Shown: positions 40,867 to 50,482 of the stretch, in pieces | How positions within the stretch are numbered: position 1 is the stretch's first letter | Layout: the number at the start of each line of letters is the position of its first letter | Source of the DNA: UBA5436 sp050951845 | GTDB lineage: Bacteria; Bacillota; Clostridia; Saccharofermentanales; DTU023 | Direction: 5' to 3' | DNA length: 64,000 bases | Assembly (NCBI GenBank): GCA_050951845.1 | Contig: JBMNJV010000001.1 | Location: 806,001-870,000 of the forward strand | Translations under genes and position numbers: made by a program | Notes under the pieces: model-generated | Database searches by the model: none | Told to the model about the DNA's origin: nothing | What the model saw: only the letters and a program-made list of their open reading frames with translations

Positions 40867-42348
40867 ATGGCTTCGCAAGTAGAGTATTTAGAAAATAGTA
40901 TGGTAAAGGTAACGGTTGAAGTTTCGCAAGAGGATTTCAAAAGTGCTTTGGAGCAAGCTTTCAGGAAAAATGCGAAAAGATTTACGATTCCGGGATTCCG
41001 CAAAGGCAAGGCGCCGATGAAATTAGTCACCAATTATTATGGTGAGGGAATTCTTTATGATGATGCGATAGACATTGCAATTCAACCTGCTTATGATAAA
41101 GCTTTGGCTGAACTTGAGATTGAACCTTTTTCACAAGCCGATATGCAAATCGAAGAAATCGGTTCAGATAAAGGCATGACTTTCAATTGTACTTTTGCAA
41201 TTAAACCGGAAGTCAAATTAGGTGATTATAAAGGTGTAGTTGCATATAAACCCGATGCAACAGTTGATGAAGATTTGATTGATAAAGAAATCGAACGTGC
41301 CAGAGAACAAGTATCCCGCTTGGTGCCGGTTACAGATCGCGCGGTAGAAGACGGCGATACAGTTGTGATCGACTATTCAGGATCGAAAGACGGTGAATTG
41401 TTTGAAGGCGGACAAGCCGAGAAACACGAATTGGTTATCGGCAGCAAGTCTTTTATTCCGGGTTTTGAAGATAAATTGATCGGTCATGAGATCGGTGATG
41501 AATTTGATATTGATTTAACTTTCCCGGAAAAATACCATTCTGAAGATCTGGCAGGTCAAGATGTTGTTTTCTCGATCAAAATTCATGAGATTAAAGTTCG
41601 TGAATTACCGGAATTGGATGATGATTTCGTCAAAGATGTAACCGAAGATTGTGATACGGTAGAAGAATATCGTGACAGCATTAAAAAACGTCTGACTGAA
41701 TCAAGTGAGAAGCATGCTGATGATACTTTCAAAGGTAACGCAGTTAATGAAGTCGTAAAAAATGCCGAAATTGATATACCGCATGTTGTGATTCATGAAG
41801 AAATGAATCGTATGTACGAAGATCAGGCACGTCAAATGCAAATGCAGGGTTTCAGTATGGAACAATATATGCAAATGTTAGGTCTGGAAAAACAGTCCAT
41901 TATGGCTCAATTACATGGACCTGCCGAGCAAAAGGTTAAAACCGGCTTAGTTCTCGATGCGATTTATGAAGCTGAAAATCTTGAGATTACAGATGAAGCC
42001 CGTGATCAGCAATTACAAAAAATTGCTGATATGTACGGAATGCAATTTGAAGATCTGAAAAAGAATTTTTCATCCGATGCTGCACGTGAAATGCTGGATT
42101 CCGATCTGAAAAAAGAACTTGCAATGGATTTTATCACCGAGCATGCAGAGGCGACCGACGTTGAACCTGAACCGGAAATTGATGAGCATGTCCATGAACA
42201 CGGTCCGGACTGCGGTTGCGGACATGATCACAGTCACGATCACAGCCACGATCACAGTCACGACGCTGAAACCGACGATGAAGATAATGTTGCTGACGAA
42301 ACTGATGCAGCTGAAGAAGTTGAAGAAGTTGAAGAAGTAAAGGAATAG
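40867..42348 (+). CDS. tig: Trigger factor with a His-rich C-terminal tail
   Basis: Trigger factor is the ribosome-bound chaperone and prolyl isomerase. The 493-residue protein has the ribosome-binding signature FTIPGFRKGKAPMKLV near residue 40, an FKBP domain (about 155-245; VIDYSGSKDGELFEGG, FIPGFEDKLIGHEIGD) and the C-terminal chaperone domain to about residue 425. The last 55 or so residues are extra: GPDCGCGHDHSHDHSHDHSH followed by an acidic run, a likely metal-binding tail. I start at 40867, with AGGAGG about 6 nt upstream; the upstream in-frame ATG at 40813 has no such site. The clpP and clpX genes follow, the usual order. Confidence 0.95.
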   Translation: MASQVEYLENSMVKVTVEVSQEDFKSALEQAFRKNAKRFTIPGFRKGKAPMKLVTNYYGEGILYDDAIDIAIQPAYDKALAELEIEPFSQADMQIEEIGSDKGMTFNCTFAIKPEVKLGDYKGVVAYKPDATVDEDLIDKEIERAREQVSRLVPVTDRAVEDGDTVVIDYSGSKDGELFEGGQAEKHELVIGSKSFIPGFEDKLIGHEIGDEFDIDLTFPEKYHSEDLAGQDVVFSIKIHEIKVRELPELDDDFVKDVTEDCDTVEEYRDSIKKRLTESSEKHADDTFKGNAVNEVVKNAEIDIPHVVIHEEMNRMYEDQARQMQMQGFSMEQYMQMLGLEKQSIMAQLHGPAEQKVKTGLVLDAIYEAENLEITDEARDQQLQKIADMYGMQFEDLKKNFSSDAAREMLDSDLKKELAMDFITEHAEATDVEPEPEIDEHVHEHGPDCGCGHDHSHDHSHDHSHDAETDDEDNVADETDAAEEVEEVEEVKE

Positions 42349-42394
42349 ATCAAAACAAATTGATTAGTTGCAATCGCTGAAATAATTTGTTCAA

Positions 42395-42425
42395 ACAATT
42401 CTGTCGTAATCCGACAATGAATTGT
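42395..42425 (+). promoter_or_regulatory. Hairpin in the tig-clpP intergenic region
   Basis: ACAATTCTGTCG can pair with CGACAATGAATTGT, with a 2-nt bulge, around a short loop. No T-run follows. It could attenuate read-through from tig or protect an mRNA end. The tig-clpP gap is 183 bp; no CtsR box was recognised. Confidence 0.35.
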
Positions 42426-42531
42426 GAATTGGATTGTTAAAGAAATATAAATACATAATCATCTTGAAGAGGTTTATTCAGACTGTACTGAATGTTTGAT
42501 GACTTATAATCAAGAAAGGAACCACAAAGAA

Positions 42532-43122
42532 ATGCAAAACAACTTAGTACCGATGGTCATAGAGCAAACCAATCGTGGTGAGCGCTCTTACGATATTTTT
42601 TCCAGATTACTTAAAGAAAGAATTATAATCTTAAGCAACCAGGTTGATCATGCTTCTGCCAGTTTGATTATGGCTCAATTGCTGTTTTTAGAAGCTGAGG
42701 ATCCGAATAAGGATATACAATTTTATATTAATAGTCCGGGAGGCGAAGTTTCTTCCGGTTTAATGGTCTACGATACAATTCAGTATATTAAATCCGATGT
42801 TCAGACAATTTGTATGGGCATGGCAGCCAGTATGGGTGCTGTACTTCTGTCTGCGGGCACCAAAGGCAAACGCTTCATTTTGCCGAATGCTGAAGTAATG
42901 ATTCATCAGCCGTCGGGCGGAGTACAAGGTCAGGCTTCGGATATAGAAATTACGGCGGAGCATATTATTAAGACCAGAAATCGTCTCAATCAGATTTTGG
43001 CCGAAAGAACAGGTCAACCGCTTGAAGTAATTGAGACGGACACCGATCGGGACAGATGGCTTGATGCGCAAGAGGCTGTTGAATACGGTATAGTTGATCA
43101 TGTTATGGAGAGTAGGGTTTAG
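42532..43122 (+). CDS. clpP: ATP-dependent Clp protease proteolytic subunit
   Basis: ClpP is the serine peptidase that degrades proteins unfolded by ClpX. The 196-residue product has LVPMVIEQTNRGERSYDIFSRLLKER at the start, the oxyanion-region INSPGGEVSSG, the catalytic Ser in CMGMAASMGAVLL, His in MIHQPSGG and Asp in TDRDRWLDAQEAVEYGIVD. I choose the ATG at 42532 because of AAAGGAAC upstream. The clpX start lies only 5 bp after its stop. Confidence 0.97.
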   Translation: MQNNLVPMVIEQTNRGERSYDIFSRLLKERIIILSNQVDHASASLIMAQLLFLEAEDPNKDIQFYINSPGGEVSSGLMVYDTIQYIKSDVQTICMGMAASMGAVLLSAGTKGKRFILPNAEVMIHQPSGGVQGQASDIEITAEHIIKTRNRLNQILAERTGQPLEVIETDTDRDRWLDAQEAVEYGIVDHVMESRV

Positions 43123-43126
43123 AAAA

Positions 43127-44428
43127 ATGTCTGATTTCGATGATAAATTCACTAGTGATTCGAAATTCGGAGAACATTTTCCTCCGTTAAGATGTTCTTT
43201 TTGCGGCAAAGATGAAACACAGGTCAGCAGATTAATTGCCGGACCGGGGGTTTTCATTTGTAATGAATGTGTTCGCTTATGTGATGAAATTTTGGAAGAT
43301 GAAGTATTCTTTCCGGGCAAAACCGAGCAGGATGACTCCGAAGAAAAAGTTTTGCTGAGCCCGGTTGAAATTAAAGCCGAATTGGACAAATATGTAATCG
43401 GACAGGATTTGGCAAAAAAGACCCTCGCAGTTTCGGTTTATAATCATTATAAAAGAGTTTTCAGACCTTTGGATATTGACCCGGACGATGATGTTGAACT
43501 TGCCAAAAGCAATATCTTAATGTTGGGACCTACCGGCAGCGGCAAAACTTTATTGGCACAAACTTTGGCCAAAATCCTCGATGTGCCTTTCGCTATTTCA
43601 GATGCAACGGCTCTGACTGAAGCAGGTTATGTCGGCGAAGACGTCGAAAATATTCTGTTGCGTTTAATTCAGAATGCCGACTATGATATTGAAGAAGCTG
43701 AACAAGGCATCATTTATATCGACGAAATCGATAAAATTACGCGCCGTTCCGATAATCCCTCAATTACCAGAGATGTCAGCGGTGAAGGGGTTCAACAATC
43801 TTTACTCAAAATAATTGAAAGTACGATTGCCAATGTTCCGCCACAAGGCGGGCGCAAACATCCGCATCAGGACTTTCTGCAAATAGATACAACCAATATT
43901 TTATTCATTTTGGGCGGTTCCTTTGACGGATTGGAGAAAACGATCATGAACCGGATTGGCAGAAAGTCAATTGGTTTCGGAGCCAATATTGAAGGACATG
44001 AAGCGAAAGAAACCGGAGAAATTCTGACTCATGTGATGCCGGAGGATCTTTTGCGTTTCGGCTTAATTCCCGAATTTGTCGGTCGTGTTCCGGTAATAGT
44101 TACACTTGAAGGATTGGATAAAGCTGCTTTAATCAAGATTCTTCAAGAACCGCGCAATGCTTTACTCAAACAATATCAAAAGCTCTTACATTACGACGGT
44201 GCTACTCTGGAGTTTACCCCGAAAGCAATTGAAGCTATTGCCGACAAGGCACTTGAATTGAAAACAGGTGCCCGGGGCTTGCGCTCGGTTCTCGAGACCA
44301 TGATGCTCGATATAATGTATGAGGTTCCCTCAAAAGGCAATGTCGAAAAAGTAATTATCAGAGAAGATACGGTTTTAAAAGGAAACAAACCGAAATATAT
44401 CTATAAGAAAAATGAAGAAACTGCATAA
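43127..44428 (+). CDS. clpX: Clp protease ATP-binding subunit
   Basis: ClpX is the AAA+ unfoldase that feeds ClpP. The 433-residue protein has an N-terminal C4 zinc-binding domain (RCSFCGKDE..., FICNECVRLCDEI), Walker A MLGPTGSGKTLLAQ, Walker B GIIYIDEIDKI, the pore and arginine-finger regions (GYVGEDVEN, GVQQSLLKIIE) and a C-terminal GARGLRSVLETMMLDIMYE. The start at 43127 gives the expected MSDFDDKF beginning; an in-frame upstream start would overlap clpP. Nothing terminator-like is clear between it and the convergent HAD gene. Confidence 0.97.
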   Translation: MSDFDDKFTSDSKFGEHFPPLRCSFCGKDETQVSRLIAGPGVFICNECVRLCDEILEDEVFFPGKTEQDDSEEKVLLSPVEIKAELDKYVIGQDLAKKTLAVSVYNHYKRVFRPLDIDPDDDVELAKSNILMLGPTGSGKTLLAQTLAKILDVPFAISDATALTEAGYVGEDVENILLRLIQNADYDIEEAEQGIIYIDEIDKITRRSDNPSITRDVSGEGVQQSLLKIIESTIANVPPQGGRKHPHQDFLQIDTTNILFILGGSFDGLEKTIMNRIGRKSIGFGANIEGHEAKETGEILTHVMPEDLLRFGLIPEFVGRVPVIVTLEGLDKAALIKILQEPRNALLKQYQKLLHYDGATLEFTPKAIEAIADKALELKTGARGLRSVLETMMLDIMYEVPSKGNVEKVIIREDTVLKGNKPKYIYKKNEETA

Positions 44429-44562
44429 AAATTTTAATTGATTATAGCTTTTATTTGCTGAACACTTTTAATTAATCTCATGCTGATAAATTATCTGCTT
44501 GATACTTTTGACGAAATTATTCAGCTAAATAATTTCAATATAAATAAATAAAGTTTATAAAT

Positions 44563-45360
44563 TTAATTTTTAAGATAATTCAATAAATATTGATAAGGAT
44601 CGTCAATAACAATATCTGCATCAGCTTGAACTTCAGGATCTGAATTTGACATGGCGGCAGAAAAGCCGGCAAGTCTCAACATTGTCTGATCGTTGGAATT
44701 ATCGCCGAATGCCATAACATCTTTCATCGTCATATTTTTTAAAAGCGATAGTTTACTTAAAGCTGTACCTTTATCACTGTTGGTGAAATCAACCCAGCCG
44801 AAACCTGATCTTGCAACCCGGCAAAGGTGTCCCCATCTTTCTTTGAAATATGGCAAATACTCATCTGCTCCGTTTTCATGGTGGGATTGCAAAGAAACTT
44901 TAACGATGGGATCCTGAATTTGATCAAGATCGGCAATCTGATTAATAAAGACAACATTTGTTTCTTTGAACAGCCAGTCATAAATTTCCGGATCACGCGG
45001 ATTGGCATAGAGATTATTGACAGTTGAAACAAAATAATCGGTATCGTCGAATTGAATAATATCATGACAGATTAGTTGCGGATCCGGCTCAGTCAAAGGG
45101 ATTTCGGCGATTATATCACCATTTTCGATAATGACGCTGCCGTTGGCGGCAATATATATTATCTCATGCTTCAATTCAGGAGCGAGACTAAGCAAATCGC
45201 TATATTGTCTGCCGGAAACAAAACTGAACAGGATTCCTTTTTCCTGCATTAAACGAAGCATTTCAAAAAAACGCGGATCAAGCTTGTTTTCGCCTTCTGA
45301 GACCAAAGTACCGTCAACATCACAAGCAATCATTTTAAATTTTCTTTCGTTCCATTTCAT
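44563..45360 (-). CDS. Cof-type HAD-superfamily phosphatase
   Basis: The 265-residue protein has the HAD motifs DVDGTLVSEGE (motif I, about residue 15), SFVSGRQYSDLL (motif II), and VMAFGDNSNDQTMLRLAG with a preceding Lys (motifs III/IV), with a Cof-type C2 cap between. Such enzymes dephosphorylate sugar phosphates, FMN or pyridoxal phosphate; the substrate cannot be assigned. It is convergent to clpX and divergent from the kinase-like gene. Confidence 0.88.
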   Translation of the reverse strand: MKWNERKFKMIACDVDGTLVSEGENKLDPRFFEMLRLMQEKGILFSFVSGRQYSDLLSLAPELKHEIIYIAANGSVIIENGDIIAEIPLTEPDPQLICHDIIQFDDTDYFVSTVNNLYANPRDPEIYDWLFKETNVVFINQIADLDQIQDPIVKVSLQSHHENGADEYLPYFKERWGHLCRVARSGFGWVDFTNSDKGTALSKLSLLKNMTMKDVMAFGDNSNDQTMLRLAGFSAAMSNSDPEVQADADIVIDDPYQYLLNYLKN

Positions 45361-45379
45361 AAATAATTCCAGTTCCTCT

Positions 45380-45432
45380 CGATTGTCTTATGCTTATCTT
45401 TCTTATCGATTGTTTTATGCTTATCTTTCTTA
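45380..45432. repeat. Two 27-bp direct repeats
   Basis: CGATTGTCTTATGCTTATCTTTCTTAT at 45380 is repeated with one change at 45407, just upstream of the HAD gene (minus strand). The rest of the gap to 45739 is AT-rich and shows no gene. It must hold the promoters of both divergent genes. Confidence 0.8.
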
Positions 45433-45739
45433 ATCATATATAAACTTTGTTAAATATAAAATCTTCACGGTATATGCCGTAAACTTGAACAATTGTTTTC
45501 TGATATAACTTCGTTTTATTAAGACAAATGATTAGATTATTCAGTCATTTGAAAAATACCAAGCTGAATATATTCAGAATCTTGATAGAAAAGTATTACG
45601 AGAAAACGATCCGTTCACTATTTTATTTTTTTGATTAAAAAATTGTAAAAATCATATTTTTATAACTGTTTGTCAAAAATATTGCCGTCAGTGCAAGATG
45701 AATGAAGTAAAATAAAAAGAAAAATAACAGGAGAAAATC

Positions 45740-47188
45740 GTGAATTTACCGCAACTTGAAGTTTATGCAATTGAAGAAACAGGTCGTAAATCTGTATGTG
45801 GCTATTTACAACAAGATGGTACCAGAGTTGTTCTGAAACCGAAAAAGGATTATTCCGATCAACAAGTAATTCGTTATCTTTACGAAATTCAGATGCAGGG
45901 TATTCCGCATCTTTGGGGAGAAACTTTATATCGGGAAGAGCCATATCTGATTTTATCCTGGATTGACGGAGAACAGATAAGCGAAGCAAATTTGTCAGAT
46001 TCTGAAATAAATCAAGCAATTTATGATGTGCTTGCTCTGATTGATAAATTAAAGATAATTACCGGGATGAATTGGTTTTTTCCGGACATGAAGCCGCAAC
46101 ATATCATTGTCAGTTCTGACGGGCGGATAAGTTTAATAGATTTTGAGCATGTTATCGTGAGCAAGACGAATAATATTTTAACGGCCGGTTTTAATCAGCT
46201 TGGTGTTTCTCCGATATATTGTTCGCCTGAATTCAGAACGGGGCAATTGACGCAAGAGCACCATGAATATGCATTAGCTTTGATTTGGCTCTGCTTACTG
46301 AGCAAAAAAGCGGTTGAGGATTTAACTGTTCAAAACAGAAAAAGATTATTGCGTAAACTTGATCCGCAAATTAAGCTGAGAATAGAATCCGGCTTAAGAG
46401 GTGAGGGTATCAGAATAAAGCCGAAGAATTTGACAGATAATCCGCAAATTAAGCTGAGTAAACCTGATCAAACTGACCCGGAAATGACTTCAAATTGTGT
46501 TTCGGATTGTATTTCCGATAATTATGTTTTTAAGCGGGCAATTGATTTTGATCAGAAAACGGTCCCGGAAAATATTCAGCAAACACTCGGATTCGATCCG
46601 TCAGCAGTACAAGATAACACACGGCATATACTGAAACATACTATTAATAATCAGCCATCGCAGCAGATACGGCAAAATACGATTCATAATAAATCTTTGA
46701 AAATTGTGCAACAGCATCTGCAAAATATTTTGTCTGAATCTTCTGCTGATGTTTTCGGCGGGTATAAAGAACTGAGATTTTTTGAATTCCATGATTCAAA
46801 ACAGCAGGAAATAGTGATACTGACAAATATAAAGACGATTGTACTCTGTGAATGCCATGTTCTGCCGGTTTTGGTTAATTTGAAAGTGGCTTATTTCAAT
46901 TCAGATAATGTTGCACCTGCCACATCGGAAATCTTACAAGAAATTGGTTTGTTTTCCAATGAGTTACAGGCCCTAAATCTATTGACTAAGAATTTAGCTT
47001 CTCATATAGTTAAAAAGTACGCTATAACCGATATTTACTTATCAAATGAGTATCTTAATTTATGCGGTTTTGCAACGCACAGAAGTTTTGATGTCCGGCA
47101 AATTCAAGAATATAAATCAGGTGAATTTGCAATTAATTCAAAATTAAGCAATCAAGTTTCAGAATTTAAGCACAGATTTTGGAGGTGA
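45740..47188 (+). CDS. Protein-kinase-fold protein with atypical catalytic motifs
   Basis: The first half of this 482-residue protein has a kinase-like layout: VVLKPKKD as the possible ATP-binding Lys (about residue 33), YLILSWIDGE as the hinge, FFPDMKPQHIIVSSDGRISLIDFEHV as catalytic and metal loops (about 115-140), and PIYCSPEFRTG in the place of the activation-segment APE region. The catalytic Asp and Lys (DMKP) are present, but the usual Asn is His and DFG is DFE, so activity is uncertain. The second half (about 230-482) is rich in Gln, Asn and His and matches nothing I recognise. The GTG start at 45740 has CAGGAG upstream. It lies 4 bp from folBK and is probably co-transcribed. Confidence 0.6.
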   Translation: MNLPQLEVYAIEETGRKSVCGYLQQDGTRVVLKPKKDYSDQQVIRYLYEIQMQGIPHLWGETLYREEPYLILSWIDGEQISEANLSDSEINQAIYDVLALIDKLKIITGMNWFFPDMKPQHIIVSSDGRISLIDFEHVIVSKTNNILTAGFNQLGVSPIYCSPEFRTGQLTQEHHEYALALIWLCLLSKKAVEDLTVQNRKRLLRKLDPQIKLRIESGLRGEGIRIKPKNLTDNPQIKLSKPDQTDPEMTSNCVSDCISDNYVFKRAIDFDQKTVPENIQQTLGFDPSAVQDNTRHILKHTINNQPSQQIRQNTIHNKSLKIVQQHLQNILSESSADVFGGYKELRFFEFHDSKQQEIVILTNIKTIVLCECHVLPVLVNLKVAYFNSDNVAPATSEILQEIGLFSNELQALNLLTKNLASHIVKKYAITDIYLSNEYLNLCGFATHRSFDVRQIQEYKSGEFAINSKLSNQVSEFKHRFWR

Positions 47189-47192
47189 GTTT

Positions 47193-47960
47193 ATGCACCA
47201 AATTATTTTACAAGATCTTCAATTCAAATCACATATCGGTGTATTTGATTTTGAAAAAGAACAAGGTCAAAATTTCGCAGTGGATTTGATTTTGGATTTG
47301 GGATACATAGAAGCGGCGGAACAGGATGATCTGGAAAAAACGGTTAATTATGGAGAGATTTTTCAATTATTGGAAAATTATTTTGCAAAATCAAAAGTTG
47401 ACTTGCTGGAATATGCTTGCGGAGAAATTATTCAGGAGCTTTTAGAATTTGATTCAAGAATTCTCAGTGTTGATCTGACGTTAAAGAAACCGCAAGCTCC
47501 GATTACAGGAGATTTTGCCTACATGGCAGTAAGACAACAAAGAAAACGTAACAATCTTGTTTATCTGAGTATCGGCAGTAATCTGAATGATCCGGTCAAA
47601 CAGCTGGATATTGCAGTGGAGTTTTTACAGGAAATTCCGGGAATCAGTCATTTCCGATGTTCAAGCTATATTGCAACAAAACCGTGGGGTAAAACGAATC
47701 AGCCGGATTTCATAAATGCTGCAACAGAATTTATTTACCAAGGTACACCGTTTGAGTTATTGCGGGCTTGTCAAAACATTGAAAATAAAATGGGCAGAAA
47801 CAGAATTGAGAAATGGGGACCGCGTTTGATTGATATTGATATTATTTTTTTCGGCGATTTGGAAATTAATCATCCCGATTTAATAATTCCGCATCCGTAT
47901 TTCCGGGAGAGAGATTTTGTGATGGATCCGATTATGGAGTTGAAACGACAACCGAAATAA
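47193..47960 (+). CDS. folBK: Dihydroneopterin aldolase fused to HPPK (FolB-FolK)
   Basis: The 255-residue protein joins two consecutive enzymes of folate synthesis. Residues 1-115 are FolB (LQFKSHIGVFDFEKEQGQNF, VNYGEIFQLLE, LEYACGEII, VDLTLKKPQAPI). Residues about 120-250 are FolK, 2-amino-4-hydroxy-6-hydroxymethyldihydropteridine pyrophosphokinase (VYLSIGSNLNDP, FINAATEF, RWGPR-like KWGPRLIDIDIIFFGD, IPHPYFRERDFV). No folP or folE is nearby. It supplies folate for PurN, MetH and MTHFR encoded elsewhere in the window (inference). Confidence 0.95.
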   Translation: MHQIILQDLQFKSHIGVFDFEKEQGQNFAVDLILDLGYIEAAEQDDLEKTVNYGEIFQLLENYFAKSKVDLLEYACGEIIQELLEFDSRILSVDLTLKKPQAPITGDFAYMAVRQQRKRNNLVYLSIGSNLNDPVKQLDIAVEFLQEIPGISHFRCSSYIATKPWGKTNQPDFINAATEFIYQGTPFELLRACQNIENKMGRNRIEKWGPRLIDIDIIFFGDLEINHPDLIIPHPYFRERDFVMDPIMELKRQPK

Positions 47961-48119
47961 TGAGATGTGATCATTCGAGGAAAAATGCCGACGGTTTAAG
48001 TCGAAACAGATACAAGAACAGGCTGTCAAGTTAAATTTGAAAACTGAACATCCTGTCAGGTTCAAGAAACGGAATAAAGGTGATAAACTGATATATGAAT
48101 TTAGTCGGGGGTAATAGTA

Positions 48120-48920
48120 TTGAGCGAAAAATTGACATTGTACGGTTTTAATAATCTTACAAAAAGCTTGAGTTTTAATATTTATGATGTTTGTTATGCC
48201 GCTACAAAACAGGAAAAAGAAGACTATACGGCTTATATAGATGAGCAGTATAATTCTGAACGCCTGACCTCAATCTTATTAAAAGTAACTGAAATGATCG
48301 GAGCTCATGTCCTGAATATTTCAAAGCAGGATTATGAGCCGTTAGGTGCATCTGTAAATGTCTTGATTGCAGATGATAAATTGGAACATGATTTAATTGA
48401 CAGCTCGAATAATTTAGGCTTGGTTGACGGTCAGCGTCTGATTCATGCTCATTTGGATAAAAGTCATCTTACGGTACACACTTTCCCTGAAAGTCATCCG
48501 AATAAAAAGATTTCTACATTCAGAGTGGATATAGATGTCGCTACTTGCGGCAAAGTATCACCACTCAATACTTTGGATTTTTTAATTTCACAATTTGAAT
48601 CGGATATTATGACTTTGGATTACCGGGTCAGAGGTTTTACACGTGACGAAGACGGTCAGAAAATATTTATCGATCACAATATTACTTCAATCCAGGATTA
48701 TATCAGTGATCAGACTTTGGAAGCTTATGATGCTACGGACATTAATGTGTATCAGGCGAATTTATTTCATACCAAGATGAAAATCAAGGATATTGACTTA
48801 CCGCATTATTTGTTTAACAAAAATTATGCTGATTTATCCGCAGCGAAAAAAGAATCAATCTATAAGTCTTTGCAAAAGGAAATGATTGAAATATATAGCG
48901 GGATCAATATCTATGGTTAG
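48120..48920 (+). CDS. speD: S-adenosylmethionine decarboxylase (E. coli-type proenzyme)
   Basis: The enzyme makes decarboxylated S-adenosylmethionine, the aminopropyl donor for spermidine. The 266-residue size and the self-cleavage site DKSHLTVHTFPE (Ser at about residue 120 becomes the pyruvoyl group) fit the larger, enterobacterial-type SpeD, with IDVATCGKVSPLNTLDFLI and VRGFTRDEDG following. The start is TTG at 48120, with a GGGGGT ribosome binding site upstream. The 159-bp gap after folBK shows no gene or clear promoter. It heads the polyamine gene set. Confidence 0.93.
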   Translation: MSEKLTLYGFNNLTKSLSFNIYDVCYAATKQEKEDYTAYIDEQYNSERLTSILLKVTEMIGAHVLNISKQDYEPLGASVNVLIADDKLEHDLIDSSNNLGLVDGQRLIHAHLDKSHLTVHTFPESHPNKKISTFRVDIDVATCGKVSPLNTLDFLISQFESDIMTLDYRVRGFTRDEDGQKIFIDHNITSIQDYISDQTLEAYDATDINVYQANLFHTKMKIKDIDLPHYLFNKNYADLSAAKKESIYKSLQKEMIEIYSGINIYG

Positions 48921-48989
48921 AGAATTAAATTTGGTCAAAACGATTTAATGAAGTTTAATCTATAATAGTATTTAGTGAGATGAGTATCT

Positions 48990-50459
48990 ATGATTAGAGA
49001 ATATAAATTAAATCAAGAAAAAACACCTCTGTTTGATGCTTTGCTGGAGTACCGCAAACAGAGAATGGTTTCGTTTGATGTGCCGGGGCATAAACAGGGC
49101 AGAGGTAATCCCGAGCTGACCGAATTTTTAGGTAAATATGCAATGTCGGTTGATGTCAATTCAATGAAAATGCTTGACAATTTAATTCATCCGGTCGGAG
49201 TAATCAAAGAAGCACAGGAATTAGCCGCTGATGCATTCGGTGCTTATTCGGCTTTTTTCATGACCAACGGAACTACTTCCGCAGTTCAGGCCATGGTTTT
49301 GGCTACGGTTGATCCCGGGGAAAAAATCATCATGCCTCGTAATGTGCATCGCTCGGCTATAAATGCTCTGATTTTGTCACGGGCAATACCGGTTTATGTT
49401 GATCCCGGAGTTAACGAAAAATTAGGTATTCCTCTGGGCATGTCAATCGGAAATATTGAAAAGGCGATCCGGGAAAATCCTGAAGCAAAAGCGATCTTGG
49501 TTAATAATCCGACATATTACGGAATATGCCCCAACCTGAAAGCGATTGTAGAGCTTGCACATCAGGCAGGTATGAAAGTATTGGTGGATGAAGCTCACGG
49601 CACACATTTTTATTTTGAAAGGAAAGGCCCGATTTCCGCAATGGATGCCGGAGCGGACTTGGCTGCGATCAGTACCCATAAGACCGGCGGCTCATTGACT
49701 CAGAGCTCTATTTTATTAAGCGGACCGGGTATGGCTGATGAACAAGGTTATTTGAGACAGATAATCAATTTAACACTGACCACAAGTTCTTCCTATCTCT
49801 TATTATCGTCACTTGACATTACAAGGAAGTATCTTGCACTTCAAGGCGAGAATATTTATCAGAGAGTATTGGAATATGCGAATTATGCCAGAAAAGAAAT
49901 CAATAATATAGGCGGTTTTTATGCTTTCGGTAAAAATGAAATCGATCATGATGCATTTTATGATTTCGATCAGACCAAACTGTCAATTCATACCCGAGAT
50001 ATAGGTTTGGCAGGGATTGAAGTCTATGATATCTTACGTGATGAATATCAAATTCAAATTGAATTCGGAGATTTAGGTAACGTTTTGGCAATTCTCTCAA
50101 TCGGTGACCGACCGGTGGCAATTGAAAGACTTTTAGGTGCTTTATCCGATATAAAAAGACGTTACGGCAAAAAAGCAGATCAAATTGCAGTTAATGAATA
50201 CAACCAGCCGAAAGTTGTAATGTCTCCTGCGAAGGCTTTTTATGCCAAATCAAAACAAATTCCTTTAGATCAGACGGTCGGCAAAGTATGTACTGAGTTT
50301 GTAATGTGTTATCCGCCCGGAATTCCGATCTTGGCACCGGGTGAAGAGATAACCCCGGAAGTACTTGAATATATTAATTATGCTAAAGAAAAAGGCAGCT
50401 CAATGACAGGTGCCGAAGATCTTGCAACAGAAAAACTCAATGTAATTGATCAACTGTAG
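48990..50459 (+). CDS. speA: PLP-dependent Orn/Lys/Arg decarboxylase (probably arginine decarboxylase)
   Basis: The 489-residue protein is an aspartate-aminotransferase-fold decarboxylase of the Bacillus SpeA type, without the wing domain of the enterobacterial enzymes. Motifs include DVPGHKQGRGNPEL near residue 33, FMTNGTTSAVQAMVL, VLVDEAHGTHFYF, and the PLP-binding Lys in ISTHKTGGSLTQSSILL (about residue 230). The small C-terminal domain ends with CYPPGIPILAPGE. The downstream agmatinase (speB) implies that the substrate is arginine, giving agmatine; lysine decarboxylation cannot be excluded from sequence alone. Confidence 0.88.
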   Translation: MIREYKLNQEKTPLFDALLEYRKQRMVSFDVPGHKQGRGNPELTEFLGKYAMSVDVNSMKMLDNLIHPVGVIKEAQELAADAFGAYSAFFMTNGTTSAVQAMVLATVDPGEKIIMPRNVHRSAINALILSRAIPVYVDPGVNEKLGIPLGMSIGNIEKAIRENPEAKAILVNNPTYYGICPNLKAIVELAHQAGMKVLVDEAHGTHFYFERKGPISAMDAGADLAAISTHKTGGSLTQSSILLSGPGMADEQGYLRQIINLTLTTSSSYLLLSSLDITRKYLALQGENIYQRVLEYANYARKEINNIGGFYAFGKNEIDHDAFYDFDQTKLSIHTRDIGLAGIEVYDILRDEYQIQIEFGDLGNVLAILSIGDRPVAIERLLGALSDIKRRYGKKADQIAVNEYNQPKVVMSPAKAFYAKSKQIPLDQTVGKVCTEFVMCYPPGIPILAPGEEITPEVLEYINYAKEKGSSMTGAEDLATEKLNVIDQL

Positions 50460-50482
50460 CCTGAGATTTCAGGGAGGATTTT

